Below are positions 48,637 to 58,663 of a stretch of DNA of 64,000 nucleotides, one piece after another. The stretch is from Peteryoungia algae (GTDB lineage: Bacteria > Pseudomonadota > Alphaproteobacteria > Rhizobiales > Rhizobiaceae), in NCBI RefSeq assembly GCF_030369675.1, contig NZ_CP128477.1:1302001-1366000 (forward strand), in the 5' to 3' direction. Position 1 is the stretch's first letter. The number at the start of each line of letters is the position of its first letter. Made by a program: the position numbers and the translations under genes. The notes under the pieces were generated by a model. The model saw only the letters and a program-made list of their open reading frames with translations, searched no databases and was not told the DNA's origin.

Positions 48637-50178
48637 TCAAGGAGTGGCGGACGCGACGGGCCGAGGCAGCCGCGCCTGCAGGTAGCCCAGAGCCTCTGCG
48701 GCGGCAAAAGGCTTGGAGAAGAGGAAACCCTGTGCCTCACCAATGCCGAGCAGTTTGATGAAGTCGAGCTGGTTCTTCGTCTCGATGCCCTCGATCGTCG
48801 TGCTGATCTGGAAGGTTTCGGACAGCTTGTGCATCAGGTCGACCAGCTTGGCACCCTGGCTCGTCTCCAGCATCTGGCAGGCGAAGGAACGGTCGATCTT
48901 GAGCTCGTCGAGCGGGAACAGCCTCAGATTGTTGATCGAGGAGAAGCCGGTGCCGAAATCGTCGAGCGCAATGCGCACACCACCCGACCGGAGTTCGGCG
49001 AGACACCGGCAGACAAGGTCGATATCGATGGAAAACACGGCTTCCGTGACCTCGATCGTCAGGCGTTCGGGTGCAAGCCCGGTCTCGACCAGGCAATCGA
49101 GGATATGCGTGACGAAATACGGATCCTTGAACTGATCACCGGAGACATTGACGCTGACCCCCGTCGGGGCCGGCCAGGTTGCCGCTGCGGCACATGCCTG
49201 CTGCACCACCCATTTTCCAATGACCTGTATGATGCCCGTCTTTTCCGCCAATGGAATGAACACGTCCGGCGTGACCAGGCCGCGCCGCGGATGATGCCAG
49301 CGCAATAGCGCCTCGAGCGACCGGACATCACCATTCTCGACCGCAACGATCGGCTGGTATTCGAGATAGAATTCGCCGTCCACGAAGCCACGCGACAGAT
49401 CGCGTTCCAGTTCCAACGCCTCCATCACCTCGCATGCGAGCTTCTCGTCATGGAAGGCGTGGCTCGGCCCGAAGACTTCCTTCGCACCATAGAGGGCGAG
49501 GTCGGCACGGTGCAGGGCGGATGAAATATCCTTGTCCTGTGCCGTCATCAGCGTCGCACCGATGCTGACGCCCGCCAGCACCCGCCCATGGGCGAGTTCG
49601 AACGGCTGCGCCAATGCATGTTCGATCTCCAGACAGACGAACTCCGCAACGGCCCGCTGCGTCACCGTTGGCAACACCACGGCAAACTCGTCGGCGCCAT
49701 GTCGGAAGAGTTGCGCCTCCTCACCGGCTGCCTGGCGCAGGCGCTCGGCGACCGCGACGAGCAAGGCATCCCCTGCCGCATGACCGAGCGTGTCGTTCAC
49801 ATATTTAAAGCGGTCGAGATCGATCAGCAGCAGCGCACCGCGAGACGGACGCCCCAAGGAAGCGAGCGCCTGCCGTGTACCAAGTCCGGTCAATCGATCG
49901 ACTTGCGAGGCGACGGCAAGCTCCGATGCTCCGCCCTCAAGCCGGCGGATACGCTCACGCAGGAGTGCATCCCAGGCCGCTAGTCGCCAGCCAACCGCAG
50001 CGCCGACCAGCGGCAGGCTGGACGCTGCGAGAATTGACCAATCACCGAGCAAAACTGTGGATAGGGCGGTGAATCCGCTCTCGGAAACATCAGGCAATGC
50101 AATCGCCACGGCTCCGCCCACAAGCCCGGCAAGACTGTAACGCAGCCGTCTGCCGAGCGGGATTTCACTTAACATCAT
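48637..50178 (-). CDS. GGDEF/EAL protein, probable c-di-GMP phosphodiesterase with degenerate cyclase domain
   Basis: I placed the start at ATG 50178, preceded by AGGGGTG. The 513-aa product has two N-terminal hydrophobic helices, then a GGDEF domain whose active loop is GADEF (161-165), second Gly lost. An EAL domain with EALLRWHHP (about 289-297), NVSGDQ, DDFGTGFSS and KIDRSF follows, all residues needed for hydrolysis. It is therefore likely to degrade cyclic di-GMP, with the GGDEF part regulatory. It is transcribed away from btaA. Confidence 0.9.
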   Translation of the reverse strand: MMLSEIPLGRRLRYSLAGLVGGAVAIALPDVSESGFTALSTVLLGDWSILAASSLPLVGAAVGWRLAAWDALLRERIRRLEGGASELAVASQVDRLTGLGTRQALASLGRPSRGALLLIDLDRFKYVNDTLGHAAGDALLVAVAERLRQAAGEEAQLFRHGADEFAVVLPTVTQRAVAEFVCLEIEHALAQPFELAHGRVLAGVSIGATLMTAQDKDISSALHRADLALYGAKEVFGPSHAFHDEKLACEVMEALELERDLSRGFVDGEFYLEYQPIVAVENGDVRSLEALLRWHHPRRGLVTPDVFIPLAEKTGIIQVIGKWVVQQACAAAATWPAPTGVSVNVSGDQFKDPYFVTHILDCLVETGLAPERLTIEVTEAVFSIDIDLVCRCLAELRSGGVRIALDDFGTGFSSINNLRLFPLDELKIDRSFACQMLETSQGAKLVDLMHKLSETFQISTTIEGIETKNQLDFIKLLGIGEAQGFLFSKPFAAAEALGYLQARLPRPVASATP

Positions 50179-50253
50179 GTTAAACACCCCTAAAATAACT
50201 GAGGACAATTTGTGTGAAATGCATTGATATTCGGTTACCGCTGGCGGCTCCGC

Positions 50254-50271
50254 ACGTCATCAAACTGTAGC
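50254..50271 (+). promoter_or_regulatory. Pho-box-like site upstream of btaA
   Basis: ACGTCAT-CAAA-CTGTAGC has two 7-base half-sites with the exact 4-base spacing of the PhoB box (CTGTCAT-N4-CTGTCAT). They match 5/7 and 4/7. It ends 45 bp before the btaA ATG, and phosphate control of btaAB is established in other alphaproteobacteria. Confidence 0.5.
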
Positions 50272-50316
50272 ACGCGATAGCTACACGCCGTGAAACGCAA
50301 AGGACGGCGGATCGAC

Positions 50317-51567
50317 ATGACAGACATTGCACCTGATGCCGGATTTCATGGAAACGAGAAGCTGAAGGACGCCCTGCTGCAGCATGCGCCCTTGTCGGCG
50401 GCAGGCCTTTCCGAGCGCCTCTTCGGTCTTCTCTTCTCCGGACTCGTCTACGCCCAGATCTGGGAGGATCCTGACGTCGACATGGAGGCCATGGATCTGC
50501 ACGAAGGGGCCCGCATCGTCACCATCGGCTCGGGCGGCTGCAACATGCTTGCCTATCTGAGCCGACGTCCGGCCTCGATCGATGTGGTCGATCTCAATCC
50601 GAACCACGTGGCCCTCAATCGTCTCAAGCTCGCGGCCTTTCGCCACCTGCCGGATCACGCCTCGGTCCGCCGCCTGCTCGCAGACCAGGGCACAGCGACC
50701 AACGTTCGCATGTACGACCGTCATGTTGCACCGAATCTCGACACGGCGACACGAAACTACTGGGAGACGAGGGGCCTGAGCGGACGTCGGCGCATCTCTG
50801 TCTTCAACCGCAATATCTACCGGACTGGCCTGCTCGGCCGATTCATTGCCATTGGCCACCTGATCGCCCGCATCCATGGCGTGCGCCTCGAAGAGCTGGC
50901 AGAGACCCGTTCGCTGCGCGACCAGCGCATGTTCTTCGATAGCCGCATTGCACCCCTCTTCGACAAGCCGTTGATCCGCTGGCTGACCCGTCGCAAGAGC
51001 TCGCTCTTCGGCCTCGGCATCCCGCCACAGCAATATGACGAGCTTGCCTCGCTTGCAGACGACGGCACGATCGCGCCCGTCTTGCGCCATCGCCTCGAAA
51101 AGCTGTGTTGCCACTTCCTGCTCCGCGACAATTATTTTGCCTGGCAAGCCTTCATGCGCCGCTATCCGAAGCCGGAGGAAGGCATTCTCCCGACCTATTT
51201 GCACGAGAGCCACTATCCGGCGATCCGCCAATCGGTCGATCGCGTGACGGTCCATCATGCGAACTTCACCGAATTGCTGGCGAACAAGCCGGCAGGCAGT
51301 GTCGATCGCTATGTCCTGCTGGATGCCCAGGACTGGATGACCGAGCAACAACTGAACGCACTCTGGACGGAGATCACCCGAACGGCCTCGGACGGCGCCC
51401 GCGTGATCTTCCGCACGGCCGCCGAAGCCTCCATCCTGACCGGCAAGCTCGCACCAGCCCTCCTCGACCAGTGGAACTATCAGGCTGACCGCTCGCAGGC
51501 GCTTAACCGGCAGGATCGTTCCGCGATCTATGGCGGCTTCCACATCTACGAGAAGCGCCCGGCATGA
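50317..51567 (+). CDS. btaA: S-adenosylmethionine:diacylglycerol 3-amino-3-carboxypropyl transferase (DUF3419)
   Basis: ATG 50317 is preceded by GGCGGA; a GTG at 50290 is a less likely start. The 416-aa protein is of the BtaA/DUF3419 type. YAQIWEDPDVDMEAMDL, the SAM-binding IVTIGSGGCNMLAYLS with VVDLNPNHVALN, and LLDAQDWMTEQQLNALWTEI are typical. It makes diacylglyceryl homoserine, the first step of the betaine lipid DGTS. Its stop overlaps the start of btaB (ATGA). In Rhodobacter and Sinorhizobium the pair replaces phospholipids when phosphate is scarce. Confidence 0.93.
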   Translation: MTDIAPDAGFHGNEKLKDALLQHAPLSAAGLSERLFGLLFSGLVYAQIWEDPDVDMEAMDLHEGARIVTIGSGGCNMLAYLSRRPASIDVVDLNPNHVALNRLKLAAFRHLPDHASVRRLLADQGTATNVRMYDRHVAPNLDTATRNYWETRGLSGRRRISVFNRNIYRTGLLGRFIAIGHLIARIHGVRLEELAETRSLRDQRMFFDSRIAPLFDKPLIRWLTRRKSSLFGLGIPPQQYDELASLADDGTIAPVLRHRLEKLCCHFLLRDNYFAWQAFMRRYPKPEEGILPTYLHESHYPAIRQSVDRVTVHHANFTELLANKPAGSVDRYVLLDAQDWMTEQQLNALWTEITRTASDGARVIFRTAAEASILTGKLAPALLDQWNYQADRSQALNRQDRSAIYGGFHIYEKRPA

Positions 51568-52232
51568 ACGACGGCCCTGTAGTTCTCAACCGGGCCGGAT
51601 CGCGGGAGCATGCAGAAAGCATGGACCGCATGTACCGTTACCAACGGCACATCTACGACCTGACCCGCAAGTACTACCTGCTCGGTCGCGACCGCATGAT
51701 TGCCGGCCTCGACATGCCACCCAAGGCTTCGCTGCTTGAAATCGGCTGCGGCACGGGCCGCAATCTCGTGCTTGCGCGGCACCATTACCCGACTGCCCTG
51801 CTCTTCGGCCTCGACATCTCGGCAGAGATGCTGGCGACCGCCAGAGCGAAATTCTCAGCCGATATCCATCCACCAGAATTGCAGGTCGCCGATGCCACGG
51901 CCTTCTGCGCCGGCGACTTCCGGCGCAACGGTTTCGACCGTGTGATCATCTCCTATGCCCTGTCGATGATCCCCGACTGGCAGGCAGCCATCGATCGCGC
52001 GATCGAGGCGCTGGCCCCGGATGGCTCGCTGCACATTGTCGACTTCGGCCAGCAGGAACGGCTGCCCGGATGGTTCCGCACGACGCTGCAGGCTTGGCTC
52101 ACCCGCTTTCACGTGACGCCACGCCCGAACCTTCGGGATGTTCTGGAACAGCGCGCGGCCGCTCATGGCCTACAGCTCAGCTTCGAGCCCCTCTGGCGCG
52201 GTTATGCCTGGCGCGCCGTCTTGAAGCGCTGA
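51564..52232 (+). CDS. btaB: Diacylglyceryl homoserine N-methyltransferase
   Basis: This 222-aa class I methyltransferase follows btaA with a 4-bp overlap. YRYQRHIYDLTRKYYLLGRD is characteristic of BtaB. The SAM motif LLEIGCGTGRNLVLARH (about 52-68) and FDRVIISYALSMIPDW are intact. It trimethylates the homoserine amino group to give DGTS. Alternatives such as a PmtA-type methyltransferase are unlikely because of the coupling to btaA. Confidence 0.93.
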   Translation: MNDGPVVLNRAGSREHAESMDRMYRYQRHIYDLTRKYYLLGRDRMIAGLDMPPKASLLEIGCGTGRNLVLARHHYPTALLFGLDISAEMLATARAKFSADIHPPELQVADATAFCAGDFRRNGFDRVIISYALSMIPDWQAAIDRAIEALAPDGSLHIVDFGQQERLPGWFRTTLQAWLTRFHVTPRPNLRDVLEQRAAAHGLQLSFEPLWRGYAWRAVLKR

Positions 52233-52371
52233 AGGTTCCCTGCACGCGCAAGATTGCATATAACGCGATATTAACCATGATGCACGCAGGGTGGTGGACG
52301 ATCTCCCACGTCTCGTCTTCGTTGCACCGCCTGGGGGCATGTAATTTCAATTCTCAGCCGACGGACCCTGC

Positions 52372-53151
52372 ATGCGGTGGCTCTCTGCACTTCTTCTTCC
52401 CCTCTGCGTGGCTGTCACGGCCTGTACCTCAGGGTCCTATGACCTGATGGAGACGGCGTCCGTCTCCCCGCGCTTCCACGACACCGATCCCCAGCATTTT
52501 GATGGCAAGACACCGCACCGCCACGAAGTGCACGGCATCGACGTGTCGAAGTGGAACGGCGACATCGACTGGCGGCAGGTCAAGAAGTCGGGCGTTTCCT
52601 TCGTCTTCATCAAGGCGACGGAAGGCGGTGACAGGCTGGATCCGCGCTTCCACGACTACTGGCAGGGCGCTCGTGCCGCCGGTATTCCGCATGCGCCCTA
52701 CCATTTCTATTATTTCTGCTCCACGGCAGACGACCAAGCGGACTGGTTCATCCGCAATGTGCCGCGCGAAGCGAATCTGCTGCCGCCCGTGCTGGATGTC
52801 GAATGGAACCCGAGTTCCCCGACATGCCGCCTGCGGCCGGATGCCGCCACCGTGCGCAGCGAAATGCAGCGCTTCATGCAGCGCATCGAAGCGCATTACG
52901 GCAAGCGCCCCATCATCTACACCTCGGTCGACTTCCACCGGGAAAATCTCGAAGGCGCCTTCAAGGATCACCATTTCTGGGTCCGGGCCGTCGCCCAGCA
53001 TCCGACCGAAATCTATCCCGACCGCCGCTGGGCCTTCTGGCAATACACCTCGACCGGCGTCATTCCGGGCATTCGCGGCGGGACCGATATCAACGTCTTT
53101 GCGGGAAGCCAGAAGAACTGGCAGAATTGGGTCGCAACCGTCTCGAAATGA
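52372..53151 (+). CDS. Glycoside hydrolase family 25 lysozyme, lipoprotein
   Basis: This 259-aa protein has a lipoprotein signal with Cys18 in VTAC. The GH25 barrel follows: HGIDVSKWNGDIDW (Asp57), KATEGGDRLDPRF, the catalytic LDVEWN (Asp142, Glu144), and RRWAFWQYTSTGVIPGIRGGTDINVF at the end. It should hydrolyse the MurNAc-GlcNAc bond of peptidoglycan. GH25 enzymes in Gram-negatives are few and often phage-linked, but here base use and neighbours look chromosomal. It stands alone, 139 bp after btaB. Confidence 0.92.
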   Translation: MRWLSALLLPLCVAVTACTSGSYDLMETASVSPRFHDTDPQHFDGKTPHRHEVHGIDVSKWNGDIDWRQVKKSGVSFVFIKATEGGDRLDPRFHDYWQGARAAGIPHAPYHFYYFCSTADDQADWFIRNVPREANLLPPVLDVEWNPSSPTCRLRPDAATVRSEMQRFMQRIEAHYGKRPIIYTSVDFHRENLEGAFKDHHFWVRAVAQHPTEIYPDRRWAFWQYTSTGVIPGIRGGTDINVFAGSQKNWQNWVATVSK

Positions 53152-53254
53152 TCGCAAACGATCTGTAGAGGCTCCGCAGAACCTGCCATCCGTGGCCGGC
53201 ATGACCGCGCGGGGCTGAAAGGCCTGCGCGCGCAAACCCTCGAAGGACCGATTG

Positions 53255-54442
53255 ATGAATAAAGCCCTGCGTCATACGCTCCCCCTCGCCCTCCTGCTCG
53301 CTTCGACCGGCCTCGTGCAGGCCCAGCAGCAATGCGGCGGTGACCTCGCGACTTTTCTGGAAGGCGTCCAGACGGAAGCGATCGCAGCGGGCACCCCGCC
53401 GGAGATTGCCGCAAGAGCACTGGCCGGCGCCGCCATCGACCAGAAGGTTCTCTCCCGCGACCGCTCGCAGGGCGTCTTCCGCCAGACCTTTCTCGAATTC
53501 TCCGGTCGCACTGTCAGCCAGGCCCGGCTCGACATCGGTCGTCAGAAGATCAAGCAGTTTGCCGATGTTTTCGCCCGCGCCGAACAGGAATACGGCGTCC
53601 CGGCCGGAGTGATCGCGGCCTTCTGGGCCATGGAGACCGACTTTGGCGCCGTCCAGGGTGATTTCAACACCCGCAATGCCCTCGTCACTCTCGCCCATGA
53701 CTGCCGCCGACCAGAACTCTTCCGGCCGCAGCTCCTCTCCCTGATCAAGATGGTCGAGCACGGCGACCTTGACCCCGCCAGCAATACCGGTGCCTGGGCC
53801 GGTGAGATCGGCCAGGTGCAGATGCTGCCCAAGGACATCATCGAATTCGGCATAGACGGCGATGGCGACGGCCACGTGAACGTCAAGCAGAGCAGCCCAG
53901 ACGCGATCCTGACGGCTGCCAAGTTCATCCAGCATCTCGGCTTCAAGCGCGGCGAGCCCTGGATCCAGGAAGTAACGATCCCGGAGAACCTCCCCTTCGA
54001 TAAATCCGGCCTCGGCGGCGCAATGACCGCAGGTGAATGGTTTGCACTGGGCGTTCAGCCACGCGACGGCGACACCGGCTTCTCCGCCCTCCCCGCGTCG
54101 CTGGTGCTGCCGCAAGGCCGCAAGGGGCCGGCCTTCATCACTTATCCGAACTTCAACATCTACCTCGAATGGAACCAATCCTTCATCTACACGACCTCGG
54201 CCGCCTATTTTGCCACCCGCTTCGGCGGTGCGCCGGCCTATCAGAAGGGCAACCCTGAACCGGGCCTCGACGTCGATCAGATGGCAGCATTGCAGACGAA
54301 GCTGCAGGGGCTCGGCCACGACGTGGGCAAGATCGACGGCATCCTCGGAGCCGGAACCCGGGTCGCGGTGCAAAAGGAGCAGCAGCGGGTTGGCATTCCC
54401 GCCGACGGCTGGCCGACGCCGGCACTCCTCAACGCACTCTGA
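53255..54442 (+). CDS. Lytic murein transglycosylase (MltB type) with PG-binding domain
   Basis: ATG 53255 was chosen, with GAAGGA upstream. The 395-aa protein has a signal peptide (LPLALLLASTGLVQAQ) and an MltB-like SLT_2 domain. AAFWAMETDFGAVQGDFNT holds the catalytic Glu127, and GEIGQVQMLPKDIIEFGIDGDGDG follows. A PG_binding_1 domain is at about 325-395 (GLGHDVGKIDGILGAGTRVAV). There is no lipobox, so it is soluble in the periplasm. It cleaves glycan strands. A strong terminator follows. Confidence 0.94.
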   Translation: MNKALRHTLPLALLLASTGLVQAQQQCGGDLATFLEGVQTEAIAAGTPPEIAARALAGAAIDQKVLSRDRSQGVFRQTFLEFSGRTVSQARLDIGRQKIKQFADVFARAEQEYGVPAGVIAAFWAMETDFGAVQGDFNTRNALVTLAHDCRRPELFRPQLLSLIKMVEHGDLDPASNTGAWAGEIGQVQMLPKDIIEFGIDGDGDGHVNVKQSSPDAILTAAKFIQHLGFKRGEPWIQEVTIPENLPFDKSGLGGAMTAGEWFALGVQPRDGDTGFSALPASLVLPQGRKGPAFITYPNFNIYLEWNQSFIYTTSAAYFATRFGGAPAYQKGNPEPGLDVDQMAALQTKLQGLGHDVGKIDGILGAGTRVAVQKEQQRVGIPADGWPTPALLNAL

Positions 54443-54465
54443 ATCACAGAGTCAGCATGGTTTTT

Positions 54466-54500
54466 GGCCGGGGTGGCACTGCTGCCCCGGCCTTTTCTTT
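54466..54500 (+). terminator. Terminator after the MltB-type gene
   Basis: GGCCGGGG (54466-54473) pairs with CCCCGGCC (54485-54492), followed by TTTTCTTT. Confidence 0.88.
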
Positions 54501-54687
54501 GGCGGTAGCGAGCGCGACACGCGAAAGACACCCGGCAAGATCACTTTTGCACAGCCCCGAAGCCTCACGGATATTAAACTTCATTAACACCCCGAGATCG
54601 ACGCCAAACGTTTGATCCATAATGCTTATCAAACTAGTCTCATATTCAGATTCTCGTCGCTTTCCGCAGCGCAACACCGATTAGCCC

Positions 54688-54715
54688 TTGCATAGACACA
54701 AATCAGACATAATAT
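54688..54715 (+). promoter_or_regulatory. Sigma-70-type promoter of the 25-residue membrane protein
   Basis: TTGCAT (54688-54693) and TAATAT (54710-54715) are separated by 16 bases. Transcription would begin about 20 bases before the ATG, leaving just enough leader for the AGGAGG. Confidence 0.5.
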
Positions 54716-54741
54716 CTAACAGTCAACGCGAGGAGGCACAC

Positions 54742-54819
54742 ATGGGACTGACCAATTCTATCAATGTCCTGATCGTAGGTGCAGCGTTTGTTTTCGTAGC
54801 CACGATGCTGTTCATCTGA
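54742..54819 (+). CDS. Tiny single-span membrane protein, 25 aa
   Basis: The frame is MGLTNSINVLIVGAAFVFVA followed by TMLFI and a TGA. AGGAGG, a perfect ribosome-binding site, lies five bases before the ATG, and a plausible promoter precedes it. Almost the whole product is one hydrophobic helix with no charged residue. It stands alone between two terminators, which argues for a real gene. I recognise no named family. Small membrane proteins of this type often regulate a larger membrane complex, but no partner is evident here. Confidence 0.65.
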   Translation: MGLTNSINVLIVGAAFVFVATMLFI

Positions 54820-54892
54820 CACAGGTCGAATGAACCAACGCCCATGGCTTGGCCGAACCAGGCCTCTCCAGAATTCATAAATTCAAAACATC

Positions 54893-54927
54893 AAAAGGCG
54901 CATGACGGTTACCGTCATGCGCCTTTT
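54893..54927. terminator. Bidirectional terminator between the 25-aa gene and metF
   Basis: A 35-nt perfect inverted repeat: AAAAGGCGCATGACGGT and its complement around a single base. The A- and T-runs at the ends give U-tracts for both directions. Confidence 0.9.
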
Positions 54928-54949
54928 CTGCAGGAAGCGACAGCACAGC

Positions 54950-55858
54950 TCAGGCGGCAGCGCCCGATACGTTTTCTGCCTTTGCCGAGAAGCCGAGACG
55001 GTCGAGGGTCGCAATCGTGAGGGGAGCCCTGTTCATCGTGTAGATATGGAAGTCCTGCAAGCCGCGCCGCGAAAGGTCCGCGATCTGCTCGGCCGCAATG
55101 TCGGCGGCAATTGCGGCCCGTGCCCGCGGATCTCCGTCCGAGCCCTCAAAGCGGGCATCCAGGAAGGAGGGAATGCTTGCACCGCACATCGCCGCAAAAC
55201 GCTTGAGCTGGGTCAGGTTCTGGATCGGCATGATGCCAGGCACGATCGGTATGGTGATTCCGGCCGCGCGGACCCGTTCGAGGTAGCGTTCGAAAATGTC
55301 GTTGTCGAAGAAAAACTGCGTCAGCGCACGCGTCGCCCCGGCATCGACCTTCTGCTTCAGCATATCGAGATCGACCACATCATTCTCGCTCTCGGGATGG
55401 CGTTCCGGATAGGCCGAGACGGAAATCTCGAAGTCGCCGATATCGCGAAGGCCTGCCACGAGATCGGCGGCATTGGCGAAGCCTCCCGGATGCGGCGCAT
55501 ATCGACTGCCGACACCGCCCTGCGGGTCGCCGCGAAGCGCCACGAAATGGCGAACTCCGGCCGCCTGGAATTCCTCGACGACTGCCCGCACTTCCTCGCG
55601 CGTCGCAGCGACGCAAGTCAGGTGCGACGCGGTGGAAAGCGGCGTATCGGCAATGAGGCGCTTGACGGTCGCAAGCGTCGGCTCCCGCGTGGTGCCGCCC
55701 GCCCCATAGGTCACGGAGACGAAATCCGGCTGGTAGGCCTGCAGTGCTTCCACCGTCTGCCAGAGCTGCGAGTCCATATCAGGAGATTTGGGCGGGAAGA
55801 ACTCGAAGGAGATCCTGAGGTCAGAGGTCTTGGCGATCGGCCGCTCGGTCTTCGTCAT
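54950..55858 (-). CDS. metF: 5,10-methylenetetrahydrofolate reductase
   Basis: This 302-aa flavin enzyme makes 5-methyl-THF for methionine synthesis. Marks of the family are ISFEFFPPKSPDMD at the N-terminus (catalytic Glu), VSVTYGAGGTTREPTLATV, the HFVALRGDPQGG segment, and TRALTQFFFDNDIFERYLERVRAAG. Length matches bacterial MetF. It begins at the base next to the stop of the ArsR-methyltransferase gene, so the two are translationally linked. A bidirectional terminator ends the unit. Confidence 0.96.
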   Translation of the reverse strand: MTKTERPIAKTSDLRISFEFFPPKSPDMDSQLWQTVEALQAYQPDFVSVTYGAGGTTREPTLATVKRLIADTPLSTASHLTCVAATREEVRAVVEEFQAAGVRHFVALRGDPQGGVGSRYAPHPGGFANAADLVAGLRDIGDFEISVSAYPERHPESENDVVDLDMLKQKVDAGATRALTQFFFDNDIFERYLERVRAAGITIPIVPGIMPIQNLTQLKRFAAMCGASIPSFLDARFEGSDGDPRARAAIAADIAAEQIADLSRRGLQDFHIYTMNRAPLTIATLDRLGFSAKAENVSGAAA

Positions 55859-56866
55859 CTATCTGCTCCCGGTCAAGGCAAGTGGTTGGTCCTGGGGTGT
55901 GTCTGCGACGGCGGCCATGCGCCGGGCGAGCCAGATCGTCACGGTCAGCCCGCGTCCGGCAGCACTCTCCGGCGGCAGGTCGATCACGTTTTCGACGGAC
56001 AGGCCCTGCCGTCCGAGCCACTCGGCCATGACGGCATGCGAGAAGCCGAGACGCACATGGGCATGTTCGTCGCGCAGATATTCGTGCGCATGGGCCGCGA
56101 GATCGATGATTGCGAGGCGGCCGCCGACCTTGAGCATGCGCGCGGCTTCGGCAAGCGCCAGCTCCGGCTCTTCAAGGAAGTGCAATACCTGGTGGATGGT
56201 GACGAGATCATAGTCCCCGGCATCGAGCGGCAGGTTCAGGATGTCGCCATGACGGACGCTCGCCGACAGGATACCCTCCTTGTCGAGGTTGGAGCGGGCG
56301 ACGGCCAGCATGTCCCGGCTGGCATCAATACCGATCGCTCGACGAAAGCGCGGCGCCAACAGCTGTAGAATGCGGCCGGTCCCCGTGCCGAGATCCAGCA
56401 TGGCTTCGACCGGTTCCGTGCCGACGATCTGCAACAGTGCGGCCTCGACATCGGCGTCGTTCACATGCAGACGGCGCAGCTCGTCCCATTCCGAGGCGTT
56501 GCGGCTGAAATAGGCCTGCGCCTTCTCGGCTCTCGCCCGCTTGACGGCGGTAAGCCGGTCACGGTCGCGCTGCAAGACGGGATCGCTGTCTTCGGCAGCG
56601 TCGAGAAGGATGCGGATGAGTGCGGCCCCGGCGCCGTCCTGCTTCAGGCGAAAATAGGCCCAGGCCCCTTCCTGATAGCGGTCGATCAGATCTGCTTCAG
56701 CCAGCAGTTTCAGGTGCCGGGAGATTCGGGGCTGCGATTGCCCGAGAATTTCGGTAAGATCGGTCACCGTGAGATCGCCGGACGACAGAAGCATCAGCAA
56801 ACGAAGCCGCGTCGGCTCCCCGGCCGCCTTCAGCAGATCCACAAGAGTATCAACGCCCAATCTCAT
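55859..56866 (-). CDS. ArsR-family regulator fused to a SAM methyltransferase domain
   Basis: I chose ATG 56866. The 335-aa fusion has an ArsR winged helix (about 1-95). GEPTRLRLLMLLSSGDLTVTDL and LGQSQPRISRHLKLLAEADLI form the recognition helix, and no metal-binding CxC is present. A class I methyltransferase domain follows with MLDLGTGTGRILQLLAP (motif I at 158-164), IGIDASRDMLAVARSNL, and the LHFLEEPELALAEAARMLKVGG region. Linked to metF, it is probably a methionine-cycle regulator sensing SAM or S-adenosylhomocysteine through the methyltransferase fold; that is inference. A perfect palindrome lies 19 bp upstream. Confidence 0.88.
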   Translation of the reverse strand: MRLGVDTLVDLLKAAGEPTRLRLLMLLSSGDLTVTDLTEILGQSQPRISRHLKLLAEADLIDRYQEGAWAYFRLKQDGAGAALIRILLDAAEDSDPVLQRDRDRLTAVKRARAEKAQAYFSRNASEWDELRRLHVNDADVEAALLQIVGTEPVEAMLDLGTGTGRILQLLAPRFRRAIGIDASRDMLAVARSNLDKEGILSASVRHGDILNLPLDAGDYDLVTIHQVLHFLEEPELALAEAARMLKVGGRLAIIDLAAHAHEYLRDEHAHVRLGFSHAVMAEWLGRQGLSVENVIDLPPESAAGRGLTVTIWLARRMAAVADTPQDQPLALTGSR

Positions 56867-56884
56867 CAGCACCACCGCAATAAC

Positions 56885-56906
56885 GACATAAAGATATCTT
56901 TATGTC
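56885..56906. promoter_or_regulatory. 22-bp perfect palindrome, probable operator of the ArsR-methyltransferase gene
   Basis: The core CATAAAGATATCTTTATG is flanked by GA and TC, making 22 bp of perfect dyad symmetry. It lies 19-40 bp before the ATG. The AAGATATCTT centre resembles what I recall of ArsR-family SahR operators. Autorepression of the regulator-metF unit is the simplest reading. Confidence 0.75.
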
Positions 56907-56960
56907 TCATCGGCGCCGGATGCAAGTCAAAACTTGTCGGCAACGTGGATTGCGGTCAGC

Positions 56961-56995
56961 AAAAGGGCCGGCACCTTTCGGCCCGGCCCTCTTTG
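56961..56995 (-). terminator. Terminator after ettA
   Basis: AGGGCCGG pairs with CCGGCCCT over an 11-base loop. The AAAA at 56961-56964 supplies the U-tract for the minus-strand transcript. Confidence 0.8.
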
Positions 56996-57013
56996 GGTAT
57001 TGAAGCTTATGCC

Positions 57014-58663
<1,650 letters not shown>

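Noticed and set aside
54902..56368. 488-codon plus-strand open frame opposite metF and its regulator
   Set aside because: It begins inside the terminator stem and crosses two firm minus-strand genes.
56876..57000. SAM riboswitch upstream of the regulator-metF unit
   Set aside because: I found no SAM-II-like sequence; the region is explained by the palindromic operator and the ettA terminator.
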